Source of the DNA: Sycobia sp. Sy_11
Taxonomy: Eukaryota; Arthropoda; Insecta; Hymenoptera; Epichrysomallidae
Length of the DNA stretch: 64,000 nt
Direction of reading: 5' to 3'
Assembly (NCBI GenBank): GCA_018907035.1
Contig: JACCIC010000015.1
Coordinates: forward strand, 5,417,501-5,481,500
The translations under genes were made by a program, and so were the position numbers. Below are positions 22,278 to 34,500 of this stretch, in pieces. The stretch's first letter is position 1. Each line of letters begins with the position of its first letter. A model generated the notes under the pieces. It worked only from the letters and a program-made list of their open reading frames with translations. It had not been told where the DNA came from and ran no database searches.

Positions 22278-22606
22278 AAATTAAAAATTGTACTTATGTC
22301 GACTGTTTTGAATTAAATTAATAACTATTTTTATGGGTCTTACAGTCTTCATACTATAATGTATTTACTAAAATAATGGCAGTCAGACTGTCCTTGTTTA
22401 TTATCACCCCCCAAGAATCTGAAATTATTTTTATTTTATTTTATTTTATTATTTTTAATTTTTAATCTAATTTATTTTTAGTAATATGTTCTATTTAAGA
22501 TTCTTCGGGGGTGTCTATAAACAAGGACAGTCTGACTATCATTATTTTAGTTAATATATGTATTATGTTATAAAGACTGTAAGACCGCTAAAAATATTTA
22601 TTCATT
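22278..22606. mobile_element. MITE-like element, copy 3 (most complete)
   Basis: Left and right arms of about 105 bases are inverted copies of each other. The left arm (22335-22429) reads GGTCTTACAGTCTTCATAC … GGCAGTCAGACTGTCCTTG … CACCCCCCAAGAATCTGAAA. The right arm (22497-22605) is its reverse complement with scattered changes. The ~65-base interior is ATTTT-rich. Another ~55 bases outside the left arm (AATTGTACTTATGTCGACTG…) are shared with copies 1 and 5. There is no open frame, so it is non-autonomous. Superfamily and target-site duplication could not be determined. Confidence 0.75.
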
Positions 22607-22879
22607 TACATGGGAAAATGTATTTGAAATTCTTACTATGCTAAGAACACATCAAACTCGCCTAACTATTTTAGTTTTTGTTAAAAGTTATTTTTTTGTA
22701 GATATAGTTTACAATAGAATCATAAATTTTTTGGAAACTTCAGTCTTACTGCCTATAATTTTTATACGCAACTGAGCAGAATTAGTAAGCATCTTGTTTC
22801 ATTGACGAATCAACGAAAATATGAGAAATATAATTATTCGAGTTGCTTTTTAACAAACAAAAATACGCCAGTCCTTTGT

Positions 22880-23560
22880 CCTAAATATTAATTGTCTACG
22901 AGTGAACAGCGCGACTGCTTAATGAATAATTCCACCGACGGTCTGCGCGGACCGACCGATGGCCGACCGACCGAGTTAGATTAAAATTAATAAATATTTA
23001 GACGCATGTAGAGGGGTGTCCTTGCGGGGCAGACGGAAGGAAAAATATTTATGTTAATATCGTTATTATGTATTGTCTTATTCTCTTTGGCCCTTTCCCT
23101 CCCTCCAGCGCCGGGAAACGCTCCGGCATTCCCGAATTCATAATAAGCCTATAAATAAAGCTCGGCTCCGTACCGTCTCCGTCCTCGATCCACTGAATTA
23201 TGCCACCCCGGTGGAAAATAATTCCGCGGAAGAGGGTGGGAGGCGGGGGAGGTGGGGGGGGGGAGTTGGTACGTCCCGAAGGCAGACCCTCGCGCTCCGC
23301 GCCCGGCGCACTAAATTAAATTAATTTGAATCCCAGATTTATAACGCGCTTAATATCTTTTATGAAAGCGACCGCGATGATTATTAGATTTGTCGGGATA
23401 CGCGTGCGTAAATGTGGAGCCGATTTTTCGAAATTTTTTTGTTTTACATTCCTCTTCTCATCATTTCTCGACAAAGTCACCGTATCGAGATTTTCTCGTT
23501 TGGACTCTGTCTTAATATTTATGCGACTCGTACGTGACTGAATTCAGGAACTAGAAGATG
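22880..23560. other. CpG-rich island 7
   Basis: Starts with CCGACCGA-type repeats at 22935-22977, continues with ATTAAATT words, C/T-rich 23085-23110 and a G-rich run at 23236-23268 that could form a G-quadruplex. The frame at 23073-23324 is low-complexity. Likely regulatory. Confidence 0.5.
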
Positions 23561-24540
23561 CTGTCTTTTTATACTATATAGGTGTAAAATGGATCTTTCT
23601 TATTAAAAATATTTTATGAATAAGCAAACGCAACAATTAACATACGCAATTATTTGAAATTTGACTGAATATTGAAGATATGAAAATTCGATAAAAATGT
23701 ACATGTAAATCAACAACTTTCTGAATTGCTAATCAAAATCCTGAATAGTATCTAAATTAACATAAAGAGGGGGGGGAAAGGAGTTCTTATATCATGAAAT
23801 TACTAAAAACTTCGTTAAAACCAAATATACCTTCAGCTCATTCATTTAGAAATAAATCTATCCACAGTGTCACCCCGCTCAATGGACTACTATGCACATG
23901 CCACTGTACTCCTTTGGTTTACACTGTCGCGCTCATCTTTTATTAATGGGAGCTGGGAAAAAAGCGGTCTTTCGTCAGAGCAGCTCGTTGGTAGTTAAAC
24001 ATAGTCTCGTTAAACATGGCTACTCTCCTAGCCATTTATGCGTTTTGAAAAACAGAATTAATTCTACCATTCCGCCAGTGATGATTCGTTCGGGTTTTTG
24101 ATAGATTTTCCGAACTCCTTCGTTTTATTAGCATAAAGTGTTTTGATTAAGTCTAATTTAATATAGAAAAATTCTGAGGCTCTAAAATACTAAATCAGAT
24201 CCTTGTTAATAATAATCTTATCAAGAATATATTATCAATACAGGGAATTTAGGTATCAAAACTAAACCTACATTTTTCTGTCTAAAATATACATTTTATG
24301 GACGATACAATGAAAGACAGCCTAGCGTTAACTCGTTTCACAATATAGCCTAGTCATCTACAGATGATAATCTAGTTTTTTTACTTTACAGGTGTCATTT
24401 CGCCATGCGCATTTTAGTTAAATTTTTCTCCTTCCTTATTCTTTGGACAATATATTTGAACGATGCTAACAGCCCCATCAGTGTTGTGTTGTAGACCCTC
24501 GAATTTATTTAATTGAGACTTAGAATATGGCGATTTCAGC
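23560..24540. other. AT-rich spacer with a mixed patch
   Basis: 23870-24110 is less AT-rich and carries a 69-codon frame (23892-24101) without any domain. It may be old transposon sequence, but I could not match it to a family. Confidence 0.4.
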
Positions 24541-25830
24541 GTGTTTTTCTTCAAAACTCGACGGGTATACGAAGTGGGTAGGTTTATCTGTTACGCGGTG
24601 GCGTTTTCGCAAGTTCTGCGGTCATGGGTCCCCAGTTGGCCCATGCACTTAATACAGCACTGAGTTCGTCGCCGGTGCTCACGTAGCCTGTATCGGCGAC
24701 AGGTTACCTCGTCTTTTCAGTTTTCCTGCTCTCGCAATATCGCAGACTACGACGATCCCCGTGCGCAATCCACGCCCTGAAAAATTTCTCGTTCTCTTTC
24801 CCCCCTCCCCTCCTGCCCGTCGAAAGTTTCTTTCTCCCGTGCTCTGTGTTCCTCTCTCTCTCTCTCTCTCTCTCGCTCTCCCATTCCCTAGCTGTCTCTC
24901 TCGGTTTTTCCCTCGCACCTCTTTTGCCAGCAGTATAAGCCCCGAAGCCGACTGGTTAAAATGCGAAGAGTATCAAGTCCGGAAAGTAGTTGAGCCACGC
25001 CTGCTTGGGAGTAGTCATCCGGCTCTCCCCCCTCCCAATACCCCTCGTCCCTTCCTAGTGCCCGAAGCCTCTCCACCACGGCGCGGTGGCGTCGGGGAGT
25101 GCATCGCATTTTTTCGCCGGCACACGTGCTGCCACCGCGTATTTTCAGGCTATATAACCTCTTCTCTCCCCCCCTCTCACTCTCTCTCTCTTTGTCCCTC
25201 TACCTTTCTCGCTCTCCCGCTTCTAAATTGCTTCTACATTACTAGAACGGTGGATAAAGCATATGTGGCTTGTATTTCCTTCTTTTTTTCCTTTCATCAT
25301 TTGCTTTTTATTACGTCCGTACGCGAGGAAAAAAAGTCAACGGGACCGTGGCGGGTTTTACTGTCTATAGAAAAAAAAAAAATAATAATAATGACGAGGG
25401 AATTAAATCATTGCGGAAGCTAGAGAGAAGTCGTGCGGCATTTGCACAAAATTCATCGGAATCCGTGCTCGTTGTAAATATTATTTAAAAACTTAGTGCG
25501 CGTTTGTTTAACGATACCAGCAAGAAAGGGTAAACGACTGAAGACAAATTTAAATTTAATCAAGGAGAAATGCGCAATTCTAACGAGCCGTAACAGCGTT
25601 ACCGAGATTATGCGCGGGGCCCTTATTCGAGTCGGTTTTTTTTTTTTTTTTTCGTTTAAATTGCCGCTCGGCGATGGATTTCATTCCGTCGATTATTTAC
25701 GCGAATGCGGCAAATTAATACGGCTAGCTGGATTATCATGAGCGGCGACGATAAATAATCGTCCATCTGGGAATCGCTGGGGCTGAACGCACGTGGCACA
25801 CAATTGAGTGGGATAATAAACAAACGTTGG
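24540..25830. other. CpG-rich island 8, pyrimidine-rich
   Basis: A small hairpin (GTCGCCG…CGGCGAC, 24668-24700) lies near the start. From 24770 to 25240 the plus strand is strongly C/T-rich, with a (CT)n tract at 24852-24874 and further CT at 25165-25200. The 220-codon plus-strand frame (24761-25423) is Ser/Leu/Pro-rich from this skew, and its mirror on the minus strand is open as well, so it is not a credible gene. Poly-T at 25637-25653. Confidence 0.55.
24852..24874. repeat. (CT)n microsatellite
   Basis: Eleven CT units within island 8. Confidence 0.9.
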
Positions 25831-28525
25831 GCTCGTGTAGATTAAATGTTTGTTTTTTTTTATTGTTTTTTTTTTTTTGTTTTGAATAAAATGGTGCCTG
25901 TTCGTATTTTTTAATCAACAGGAGTAAAGAAAAGCTAAAAGTGCATTTTAATTAAGTTTTGTATTTAAGTTTTCAATCAAGGACAGGAAAAAACACGATA
26001 TATGCTAGCTATGCTGGTTTATTTTTGATAAACATATTTACGTTTTAATTAATTTGTGTATAATTAAATTTCATTAAATAAAATCCTATGTCAATAATAT
26101 AAAACTATACGAATATAGAACATGTGTTTTTCAATTATAATAAGTCTTTTTGCTTCATGGTAGAGACACGATTTAACGTTTCACAACTTGTTCATGAGCA
26201 GCTCTAGAAAACAAAAATATGGCAGAAACTAATAAAATAGTATAGTTAATAACGATTTAATTTAGTTAAGTAATTCTGGATATAATATAGTAATTTCCAA
26301 TGGCTTTCATTTCGAATCTAATATTTCATCAAATAATACTTAAATACAATTATTTTACCATTTCAAGTCCAAAAATATTTATATTTTCATCAGGAGAATA
26401 AAATTTATTAACAGCAGGTGATTCATTGTTCACTGTTCCTTATATAATAATCGAAAGTATTTTATAATTTACCGTTAAAGATACGTTACGATTTTGAAAA
26501 GTTTCTTCTTGACATATAAGCAATTAGGACACTGCTAATCATAAGTGCAACAATAATAAAATGTCCAATAAAAAACCAAAAGGTAGAGTTTATCGCTTAG
26601 TCATATATTTTCCTGTTTATTATATAAATTGCCAAATAAAAGCAATTTATGCACTTATTTATTCATAATTCATGAAACCTAAAAATCCTTACATCAAATA
26701 CGAATTCTATTGTTATAGATATTTCACTGGATATTTAATAAATTGCGAAATATCCTACGAAATATATACAGCATCGAAGATATATATGAATAAAACATTT
26801 ATATTTACATTTAAATACTTACTATACAAATGTGCTAAGGAAATAATACTAATAAGTACTACATTAAATCAGATTATCATAACCATATATCTAGCATAGC
26901 ATCATTAAGTAGCTTGAGATGAATGTTTTATCTCTATATTTAAATGACACTAATTTCGGAACATATTGTTATATGGATAATTAATAAAAATCTAAATACT
27001 ATCCTTGCTGAATCGCTGCAAAAATTCGTATTTTTCTAAAAACGTAAATATAACGATACTGGCAAAAATGTTTTACTTTAACGCAGTTTAGATCGACAAA
27101 AGGAACAAAAATGACGAACTCAAGCCAGCAATCGGTTATATTTTGTATGGATTGTAAAATTCATTGCATGGTGTTGGAAAAGGGTAAAACGATTATGGCC
27201 GAATGTTATTTATGATTAATGTAAGGATCCAGTGCCGTTTCCATAAAGAAACACGCGCTTTTCGTTGCTTAATAATCCATGACTGTCCTCAAGTATTCAA
27301 CGACTAAGGTATTAAATGGGAACAAAAAAAATCATTATGTAATTAACGAAAAAAATGTTTCGTTTCTTCGAAGTGGTATTAGAAAAGTTAGAATTTGGTA
27401 AAAAAGAATATTTACCACATTTCCTTATCAATTACTAGGTGTTGTACATGATCGTTTAATCTTCCGTTTATTTCATTCCACTAGACGTTAAATCCTTTTT
27501 CAAAAATTATCGATTAAAAGAATTGTTTATAAATTCCTATTCAATTCGGGCTGCTCGATGGCAAGCGTTGTTTCGTCGAGACAACAATGCGCACGCGACA
27601 ATGTGGCTACGAACTACAATCTGATCTCTATGATATTCTGCAGCTTCAATCCACTTCGATTATATCGTGTTTCCAAACCTCAAGAAATGGTCGGTTGGTC
27701 GAAGATAGAATTCCAATGAAGATGCTTATTTTCAAGTCACTTAAAGGAATATTAAATTTTTATAAAAGTGTCAAGAAATTAAAGGCTCAGTTTTGGCTTA
27801 TGGCGTTTTGGAAAAAGTCAAGGGAAGCCTACAGACACCGGAGAAGAAAGAAGAAGAAGATTCATTAAACGTAATAAAAAACAACATTTATTACAGTTAT
27901 TTTCACGCGAAAAATATTTTCATTACATTTTCTTCGTTCTTTACAAAGGTTTCCATTGTTTTTGATCTTTTCAATTTGTTTCGTAATTTCTAATATATTT
28001 GTTTTCCATATAAACAGAATATACGCTGGATCTTGCCTAATTAAATTCCACTTTAGATTTTATTTGGCACCAATAAAGTTATATAATGATTTTAATTAAA
28101 AAATTTCATTGATTATTTGCTTAAAACTTAAACTAATCGTTTATATTTCCACTAATGGATAGAAAATTCTACTTAAAGTCAACTTTCTTACCTCTGTAGC
28201 AACAAAATAAAAGTATTAATAACGTTTGCAGTGCATAAGTGCTACAAAGCGGATTGTGACTCTATTTGACAAATACATTAGTGATTAATATTTTTAGTTT
28301 TAATATTTAATATTTTTAATTAATTATTTTATATACTGAAAAAAATAAAAGCTTCGAACATGCCCATAGTAAGCTGAAAACGAATAACCTAAAGCTCTAA
28401 CAGCTTGTAAACTATAAGAGTTCAGTCTTCAGATGAACCAAAGTGGTTCGACACGTCGGAGGACATCGAAGGCGTTGAAATTTACGTTGAGGAGTAGTCA
28501 GATTCTCTTTTACAAACCCATTATC
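25830..28525. other. AT-rich non-coding spacer
   Basis: Poly-T blocks at 25852-25880. A 93-codon frame at 27587-27868 (MRTRQCGYELQSDLYDILQL… ending Lys/Arg-rich) has an acceptable ATG context but no recognisable domain, splice partner or promoter. Not called as a gene. Confidence 0.5.
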
Positions 28526-28529
28526 TAGA

Positions 28530-28680
28530 TTAATTTAATTTATTTATTTTTATTGTTCAAATTATTAATTTTAGTAGTAATTTCCGATTCAGATTTTACG
28601 AAGGTTACTATAATCAAGAACAGTCTAAACACAGCATAAGGACTGTAAAATCGAGAAAAATATTTCTTAATTTAATATAC
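28530..28680. mobile_element. MITE-like element, copy 4 (right arm only)
   Basis: ATTTT-rich interior, then AGTAGTAATTTCCGATTCAG, TTTTACGAAGGTTA, AAGAACAGTCTAAAC and AAGGACTGTAAAATC. It shares the TACG…AAGGTTA inner-arm variant with copy 2, defining a second subtype. No left arm is recognisable upstream. Confidence 0.6.
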
Positions 28681-29317
28681 AAACAATTTTCACATAACAA
28701 TTATTAGAAGTTAGGCCTATTGGCAAAAAAAGGTAAGATGTTCATTTTTTCTTATTACGTTCAATTCATGCTATCAAGTGTCCAGCTTGATAATCGAACA
28801 CATGAAAATTGACAAAAATTAACGGATGAAAATTGATGTTCCGCTGATCGTAGATTCTCCCCGCGCGGGCCTTTGAAAACCGAGCCGAGGATCGACGACG
28901 CCAGAGCACCGACTCCTTTGAAATCCCGCGACCCCAAACACCGAACGCGACCTCTTTCGAATCTCAGCCCTCCTGCGCAAAATGAAGAAACGAAGAGTCC
29001 ACCCATCTCGCCCTAAACCCCCCGCCCCTCGCTCTGCCCGCGATCGCGCGAATCGTCGGCATTACACGGCCGAGAGCGCTGAAACAAGCGCGATCGTTAG
29101 CCGCGCCCGAGAGACAAGCGCGCCCTTCGGCTCGCGATTGAATCGTCTTCCCTCCCTCCCACCCTCTCTTCGCCGCCACCCCCAGGGGAAAAATTCCCTT
29201 TCATCCTACTGTGGGCTCGTCTCCTCCTCCGTTCCCGCCCCCTCTACCCCCCCCTCCCCCCTCCCTCGCCGCTGCGCCAGCCACCCCATAAGCGAGACGC
29301 GAACTTCCGGTGGCGGT

Positions 29318-29337
29318 GCCGCGCGCGCGCGCGCGCG
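29318..29337. repeat. (GC)n run
   Basis: Ten CG/GC units, a Z-DNA-prone tract. A shorter one lies at 48592-48606. Confidence 0.85.
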
Positions 29338-29849
29338 CCCGAGAGCCGATCCTGTACGCGCGGCCGAGCGTACGGCGGCAGTCTGCCGGCGCGTCCCGAG
29401 GTGCGCGGTCGCGGTGTCGCACGGCCCGTCCACCTGGAAGTACGGTGTGTTTTCCTTCTTCCATTTCGCTTTCTTACCCATCCCCCGCTGTTCGACGGCT
29501 CTCTCCCCCCCCCTCTCTCTCTCTCTCTCCCTCTCTGTCGCTGTCTCTCGGTCGCTGACTCTCTATCGCCTCCTCGTCGGCCGGTGGTGCGTGAAAGTGG
29601 AGGCGGGGGACGAGAGAGCGAGGTAAAGAGGAGCGCGCGTCGGCGAGTGGCCACGGGCGAGAAGAGGCCGCGGGGATTTCATTCAAGGAGCGAGGGATGA
29701 CGAGGTCCTGCAGGCGTTGCTGCCGCTGCCGCCGACGTTCCCGCGTCGCAGGGAGGCTCTGACACCGCTGCCCTCGAGGACTTTCAACCCAGTGCGTTGA
29801 GTAGACCACGTGCTCCTTGTGCATGCGTATACGTGCGCGTCTGTGTACA

Positions 29850-29874
29850 TGTGTGTGTGTGTGTGTGTGTGTGT
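29850..29874. repeat. (GT)n microsatellite
   Basis: About 12 GT units in island 9. Confidence 0.9.
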
Positions 29875-30464
29875 GCTCATCCCGTTCTCCAATGCCATCG
29901 CTCCGTTTCCCTCTCTCTCTCTCTCTCTCCGCCTGCGCGTAGATTCACATATGTGTGGGTGCAAAATGCTATCTCTCTCCATTTTTACGTTCTCTTGGGA
30001 ATTTTTTTGCCTTCCTCGTTTTTCGTACTCTCGCCCAGTTTAGCTCGGCCGGCGATCGACGAAAATCCCCGCCCGGTTTCGCCGGTCGGAAGATTTAGCG
30101 AGAGGATTCGCACACTTTTACATACAGATGGGCGAACGGAGCCTGGGAGAGGATCAAAAAGTAGGCGGATTTTTCTTTTTTCGTTCTGCTTTTTTGTTTC
30201 GGGAGCCGGAGATATGCCTTTATTTTTCCGAGCGCTCGAATAATCCCGCTACCCCCCTCCCCCCTCAGCATCCTCGGTGTATTTTGCGCGCGCCCGATTC
30301 GCGACGCCGCCTTCGAGCGGCGGCTGTATGCGCGCCGCCCGCACGTGTCGAGAGGTAGAGTACGTAAAAAAAGTTTGTTTTCTTTTTTTAACACTAATTC
30401 CTGGTGCGCGCTTTTTTTCAACCCTTGCGCGTGGTAAGAAATATGAAAAACTCGATATTCGAAA

Positions 30465-30483
30465 AACTCGAATTATTCGAGTT
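30465..30483. other. 19-base perfect dyad
   Basis: AACTCGAATTATTCGAGTT, preceded 20 bases upstream by a partial direct copy (AAACTCGATATTCGA). Possible binding site for a dimeric factor; function unknown. Confidence 0.3.
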
Positions 30484-30589
30484 CTGGGAAAACTGCCAGA
30501 GTTCCTGGTAAATTCAACAAATGGCAGGATTCAAGATGTACATGTCATTTTCATTTTTGACTAATCAATAGAGTATTTTCTCTTGTGCA

Positions 30590-31077
30590 ATTTCTAAATA
30601 TATATCACAAAGGAAACGATGTGCGACAAACGAGCGCTCCAAGGGATGCGGATGTCGTGCTTTCGCTGAAAATCCGTGAAAAATTGAAGACCGCCAACCG
30701 ATTGATTTATGAAACAGCCGGTAGAGGGAAACGAGTAAATAATTAAGCATCTCGCGGGATTCAAGTTACGTTGGACCAAAAAGTGCGGAACGAAGCAAAT
30801 TTGTTTTTAATTACATCAAAAGCAACTTTGCAACAGGTGGCTTCGCTTTCATAAAAATTTATATTCTGTTTCCTTCATCCCCACCCCCCTCTTTTAGACT
30901 GCGAACAATAAGAAAATAAATCAAGGACTCGTTCCCGCGTTTCATTCCTAAATTCATTCCGCCGAATAAAGTGAGGCGAGTATAAACGCGGAGAAAGTTA
31001 AACGCCGGCCCTTACCGATCGGTGTGTTTGTTTACGCGCGCCTGCGTCCGTATATATAATGAGTAATTGTGTGCGAC

Positions 31078-31123
<46 letters not shown>

Positions 31124-31440
31124 CGTGTGTCTGCCTGTCTAGTAAATGAAAAATAAACAGTGCGCCCACAGAGGGAGAGATCGCTTAATTGCCCCGAGCG
31201 AGCGGGATATGGGCCTCTCGTGCTGCAGCCCGCGCTAGGGGGAGCGCGGCCGTTATTCCCGTCCGCGCTCGCGCGTTCGAATTTTACCGGTTATACGAAA
31301 TCTTATATATATATATACACCGTCGCGGCCCTCGTTCTCCGACCAACAACGACTGGAAGCGCGGCGCGAGTCTATATAATAGGCAAGTTTATTACAAATA
31401 GTCGACGCTAGAATTTAGAGGTTGCTTGAGAGCTCGTAAG
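30590..31440. other. CpG-rich island 10 with (GT)n
   Basis: Moderate GC at first, CpG-dense from 30950. Holds a long (GT)n tract at 31079-31120 and a TATATATATA run at 31304-31316. Short overlapping frames (31160-31411, 31189-31401) are not convincing. Confidence 0.5.
31079..31120. repeat. (GT)n microsatellite
   Basis: Twenty-one uninterrupted GT units. Confidence 0.95.
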
Positions 31441-32330
31441 AATGGGAAGATATGGGTTGGATACATTACGCAATTAAGAACGCGCGAATCGATATAATTC
31501 GTTAAAAAAGAAAAAAAAAAGAAGAATCATTCGCCTTTGTCCGGAATTGACGGTGTTTACTTATCCCCTGGAATACGAAAAAATTATTCACACTAAATTA
31601 TTTAGCGTGAGTAAAATGAAATACACTGAAGAAAGTAATTGTAATTTTTCGAAGAAAATTCATTAAACTAGTTCAGTTTGTTTGTTCATATCTTAACTTT
31701 TGTTATTAAAAACCTATCACTAACAATATAGCGCATCGGAAATTGATTGTACATGAAATTATTCCACGATCGTCGAATAATTCATTACTAAATGCTGCAA
31801 ATATTCGATTTTTTTCGAATAAATGTTACTTTTAGTCAAATGACATCTGGGACATTAAAAAACGGTTCTTCTTATCGTAAAATCAGACACTGGCATTCCA
31901 TTCACATTCGGTCAATCAAACCTCACTGCAGACGAGGTTCAATAAGCAAACCTAGATGGCAGATACAAAGTTAAATAAAATTATCCCCATCGAGCAAAAG
32001 AATATTTCTTTTCATAATCTGGGTAAATCGTGTCAATATTTAAGAAATAGGGTCGAATTAATTACTTTATTGGTCTAAGGAAAAACTGAATTTTGTTGTT
32101 GTTGCATTTTAATATCGAATTATTCAGTGTATGAAGTATGTACAGGTTTAATCGCAGAGAACATCATGCGGCTCAGTTACTTTGAAAATTTTTACACACA
32201 AAACTAATATTTTCATTAAAAGGAGGGATAAAAGTGAGAAAGACAAATGTTTATAAAGAACGTTCTAAATTTCATTGATATATCTGATGTACAATAAATA
32301 GTGTAACTTGCGATTTCCGTAGAATAACAG
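31440..32330. other. AT-rich non-coding spacer
   Basis: Includes an imperfect 31-base dyad at 31584-31614 (TTATTCACACTAAAT and its near-complement). No gene seen. Confidence 0.55.
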
Positions 32331-33254
32331 TCTATATTGACAAGATTTCATAGTCGAGTCTTGACGACCGCACGGATGCGCCGGTTAGTCGTGTTGTTCA
32401 TTTGCTCAAAGTTACCGGCACGATTCCAATTGGTCGAATGTTCAATTCGGCCTTGTATCCTCGAACAAATGTATGAAATCACCTTCGGCGCTCATTAGGC
32501 ACAGTAAAATACAGAACAAAGGAAATCGGCGAGGTTCGTCTACGAAACGTCTACTTTTCACGCCACGGTAAATACAGACAAAAAAACAAAAAACAAAACA
32601 CTATTTTAATCCGGTTACTTTGTGATGAGGCGACCTTGCTTCTCGCTCTCCTCCGCCTCCTCATCCTCCCCCACACCCCCTCACCCCTCCCCCCCAGGAT
32701 ACAAACCACGCGCTCGATAAATATTTCACGAAGCGCGGGATGTGTGTACGTACCCTTTGCCGGCGCTAACCCGCTTCCTCCCGGCTCGCCCGCCCGCGCC
32801 GTAAAGTTTTTGCGCGAGGCCCGCGTAAGGAACTATACGCGGCCCCGCTACGCTCGCGCGCTCCTTAATTAAACCGCGGCGTAATCAAGCCTTATAAAAT
32901 AGTCAGTGCGCGCCTACCCCCTCCCCCCTCCCCCCTCTCTCTCGACCTTTATTAAAGTGCATAAGTAATAATACTTGCGCCCGCGCCGGCGCGATGAGAG
33001 TTCGCCCCGATCAATTTTGAAACGAGACGCGCGAGGCGGGCGGGATGGGTGGTCGGCGTACAATTACCCTCGTATGGTCGGTCTGGGAAAAGATGAAAAA
33101 GAAGTCATCGGACGTGTAAGGGGGGGGGCGGGCGTGGAGGAAGTGGCGGTCCGTATGGAAAAGCGAGAGGATCGCCGAGGTGCACCGATATAGAGGAGAA
33201 TGGACGTACGATTTAATCGAGGGGGATCGTGGAGGGAATCGCGGGTGGCTGCTC

Positions 33255-33309
<55 letters not shown>

Positions 33310-33800
33310 GGGAGAACGCTCAAGTCCAGCAGTAGTAAAGATGACGCGATCTCGCCCAACTTTCGAGACTCTTTTGTCTTTGACTCGGGGAAGTTGGAGC
33401 GGGCGAGGGGGGGGGTAGTTCGATTAATAACTCTCCAAGAACCGTATCGCTGCGAACGCGCCGAACTTTTTGCCCGCGAATGAGCCGGGAGCGGGACGGG
33501 CAGGGGATGGAAATTAATCGAGGCTCTATGCGGTACGGCCTCGAATTCGCGCGAAACGTCCGCGTCGAGGGTAGTTTAAAATAATGGACGATGGCGGAAG
33601 GGGCGGAGGAGGGGTCTAGGAAGGCTCTCGTCAAAGCATCTAGCGGACTCGGATCATCGGTGCTCGATGCTCGTACCGCTGCCGCTGTCCGTGCGCGCGG
33701 CGTGGCTTTAAAATGCAAACGGGAGAGAGAGAGAGAGAGAAAAACCGAGCAAAGTTTCGTTTTAATATCGGAATAAAGAGGAAACTGCGCGCGAAACTAA
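32330..33800. other. CpG-rich island 11 with long (GA)n
   Basis: 32330-32600 is mixed. 32630-33790 is CpG-dense, first pyrimidine-rich (CCCCCTC repeats at 32919-32943), then purine-rich from 33110 with (GA)n at 33259-33307 and 33723-33740. This gives another CT-then-GA arrangement. Overlapping frames are Arg/Glu repeats. Confidence 0.55.
33259..33307. repeat. (GA)n microsatellite
   Basis: About 24 GA units. Confidence 0.95.
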
Positions 33801-33826
33801 ATTTCGTATATAGTTAATTAGAAATT

Positions 33827-33859
33827 TTTTTTTGTTTTTGTTTTTTTTTTTTTTTTTTT
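33827..33859. repeat. Poly-T rich tract
   Basis: T-runs broken by single G bases, next to the end of island 11. Confidence 0.85.
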
Positions 33860-33879
33860 GTTTCATCTCCCAAGCTTTA

Positions 33880-34500
33880 TTATATATCCAGCAGACGTGA
33901 TTTTCGACTAACTAACTGCTGCGCCGAAACGTACTCCCCACAACCCCGTGCAAAATTACGGCGATAACCAAGTTTCACGTTTATTTGCGTAAAAATCTGC
34001 TGCCAATAAGCGCGACTCTTTAAATCGTCCCGCGTCGCCGCTTGATAATTACGCGATCGATAACATTTCTTGTAGAATATGATTTTTTCATAAAACCGAT
34101 GGAGACTGATGTGTTTTCATCCAGGCCGTCGTACGACGATAATTTTCTTTTCGCTTTGCGTATGGTTCAACGGTTTGAATGCACCGGTTTTTCATGAAAT
34201 ATGTACGAACTGAAATATTACATTTTTGACGCATTAATTGACTTGCGACGGAAGGCTCGTGATTGGAGCTGGTTTCTCGTTACTCGAAGTAAGCTGCGTG
34301 AAAAAATTGGTTAAGCACATTCGTCACCAAGAATCTTCCAAGAACAATGGGGCGAAATTGAAATCTTAGTTACAACGTGGATTTTACGCTCCTACTTATA
34401 TTCTAAACGTTCCGTTGCTCGTAGGCTAAGAACGCCGTGCCGCCGTCCGGTGGCTCATGCACGATACTTGGCAAATTCATAAATACGTTTTCCACGTAAT
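33880..34500. other. Moderate-GC block after island 11
   Basis: Non-repetitive, CpG-containing sequence without an open frame of note. Possibly conserved non-coding DNA. Confidence 0.35.

Larger units (their letters stand above)
28830..30440. other. CpG-rich island 9 (largest, promoter-like)
   Basis: The longest island. 28830-29110 is mixed CpG-rich; 29140-29580 is C/T-rich with CT tracts at 29513-29529; a (GC)n run lies at 29318-29337; 29585-29700 flips to GA-rich; then come a (GT)n tract at 29850-29874 and CT at 29912-29929. The sharp CT-to-GA flip near 29580 resembles islands 4 and 13. At least eight overlapping frames (up to 214 codons) on both strands are Arg/Ser/Pro-rich and mutually exclusive. 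Best candidate in the window for a promoter or first-exon region, but I could not assign a start site or protein. Confidence 0.5.

Noticed and set aside
24527..24652. 41-residue ATG frame before island 8
   Set aside because: Short, no domain and no conserved context; within chance expectation.
24761..25423. Longest open frame in the window (220 codons, plus)
   Set aside because: Ser/Leu/Pro-rich translation of a C/T-skewed island. The minus strand is also open, there is no domain, and no splice or promoter logic.
28982..29626. 214-codon frame in island 9 and several overlapping frames
   Set aside because: Arg/Ser/Pro-rich low complexity. Eight or more frames overlap on both strands, so composition explains them.
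29640..29700. ATGEKRPRGF resembling a zinc-finger linker (HTGEKP)
   Set aside because: No Cys or His finger residues at the right spacing on either side; coincidence in GC-rich DNA.
32360..32500. Protein-like readings in two frames of the same bases
   Set aside because: Both frames look equally codon-like over 40 codons, which shows how easily such readings arise here; no further support.
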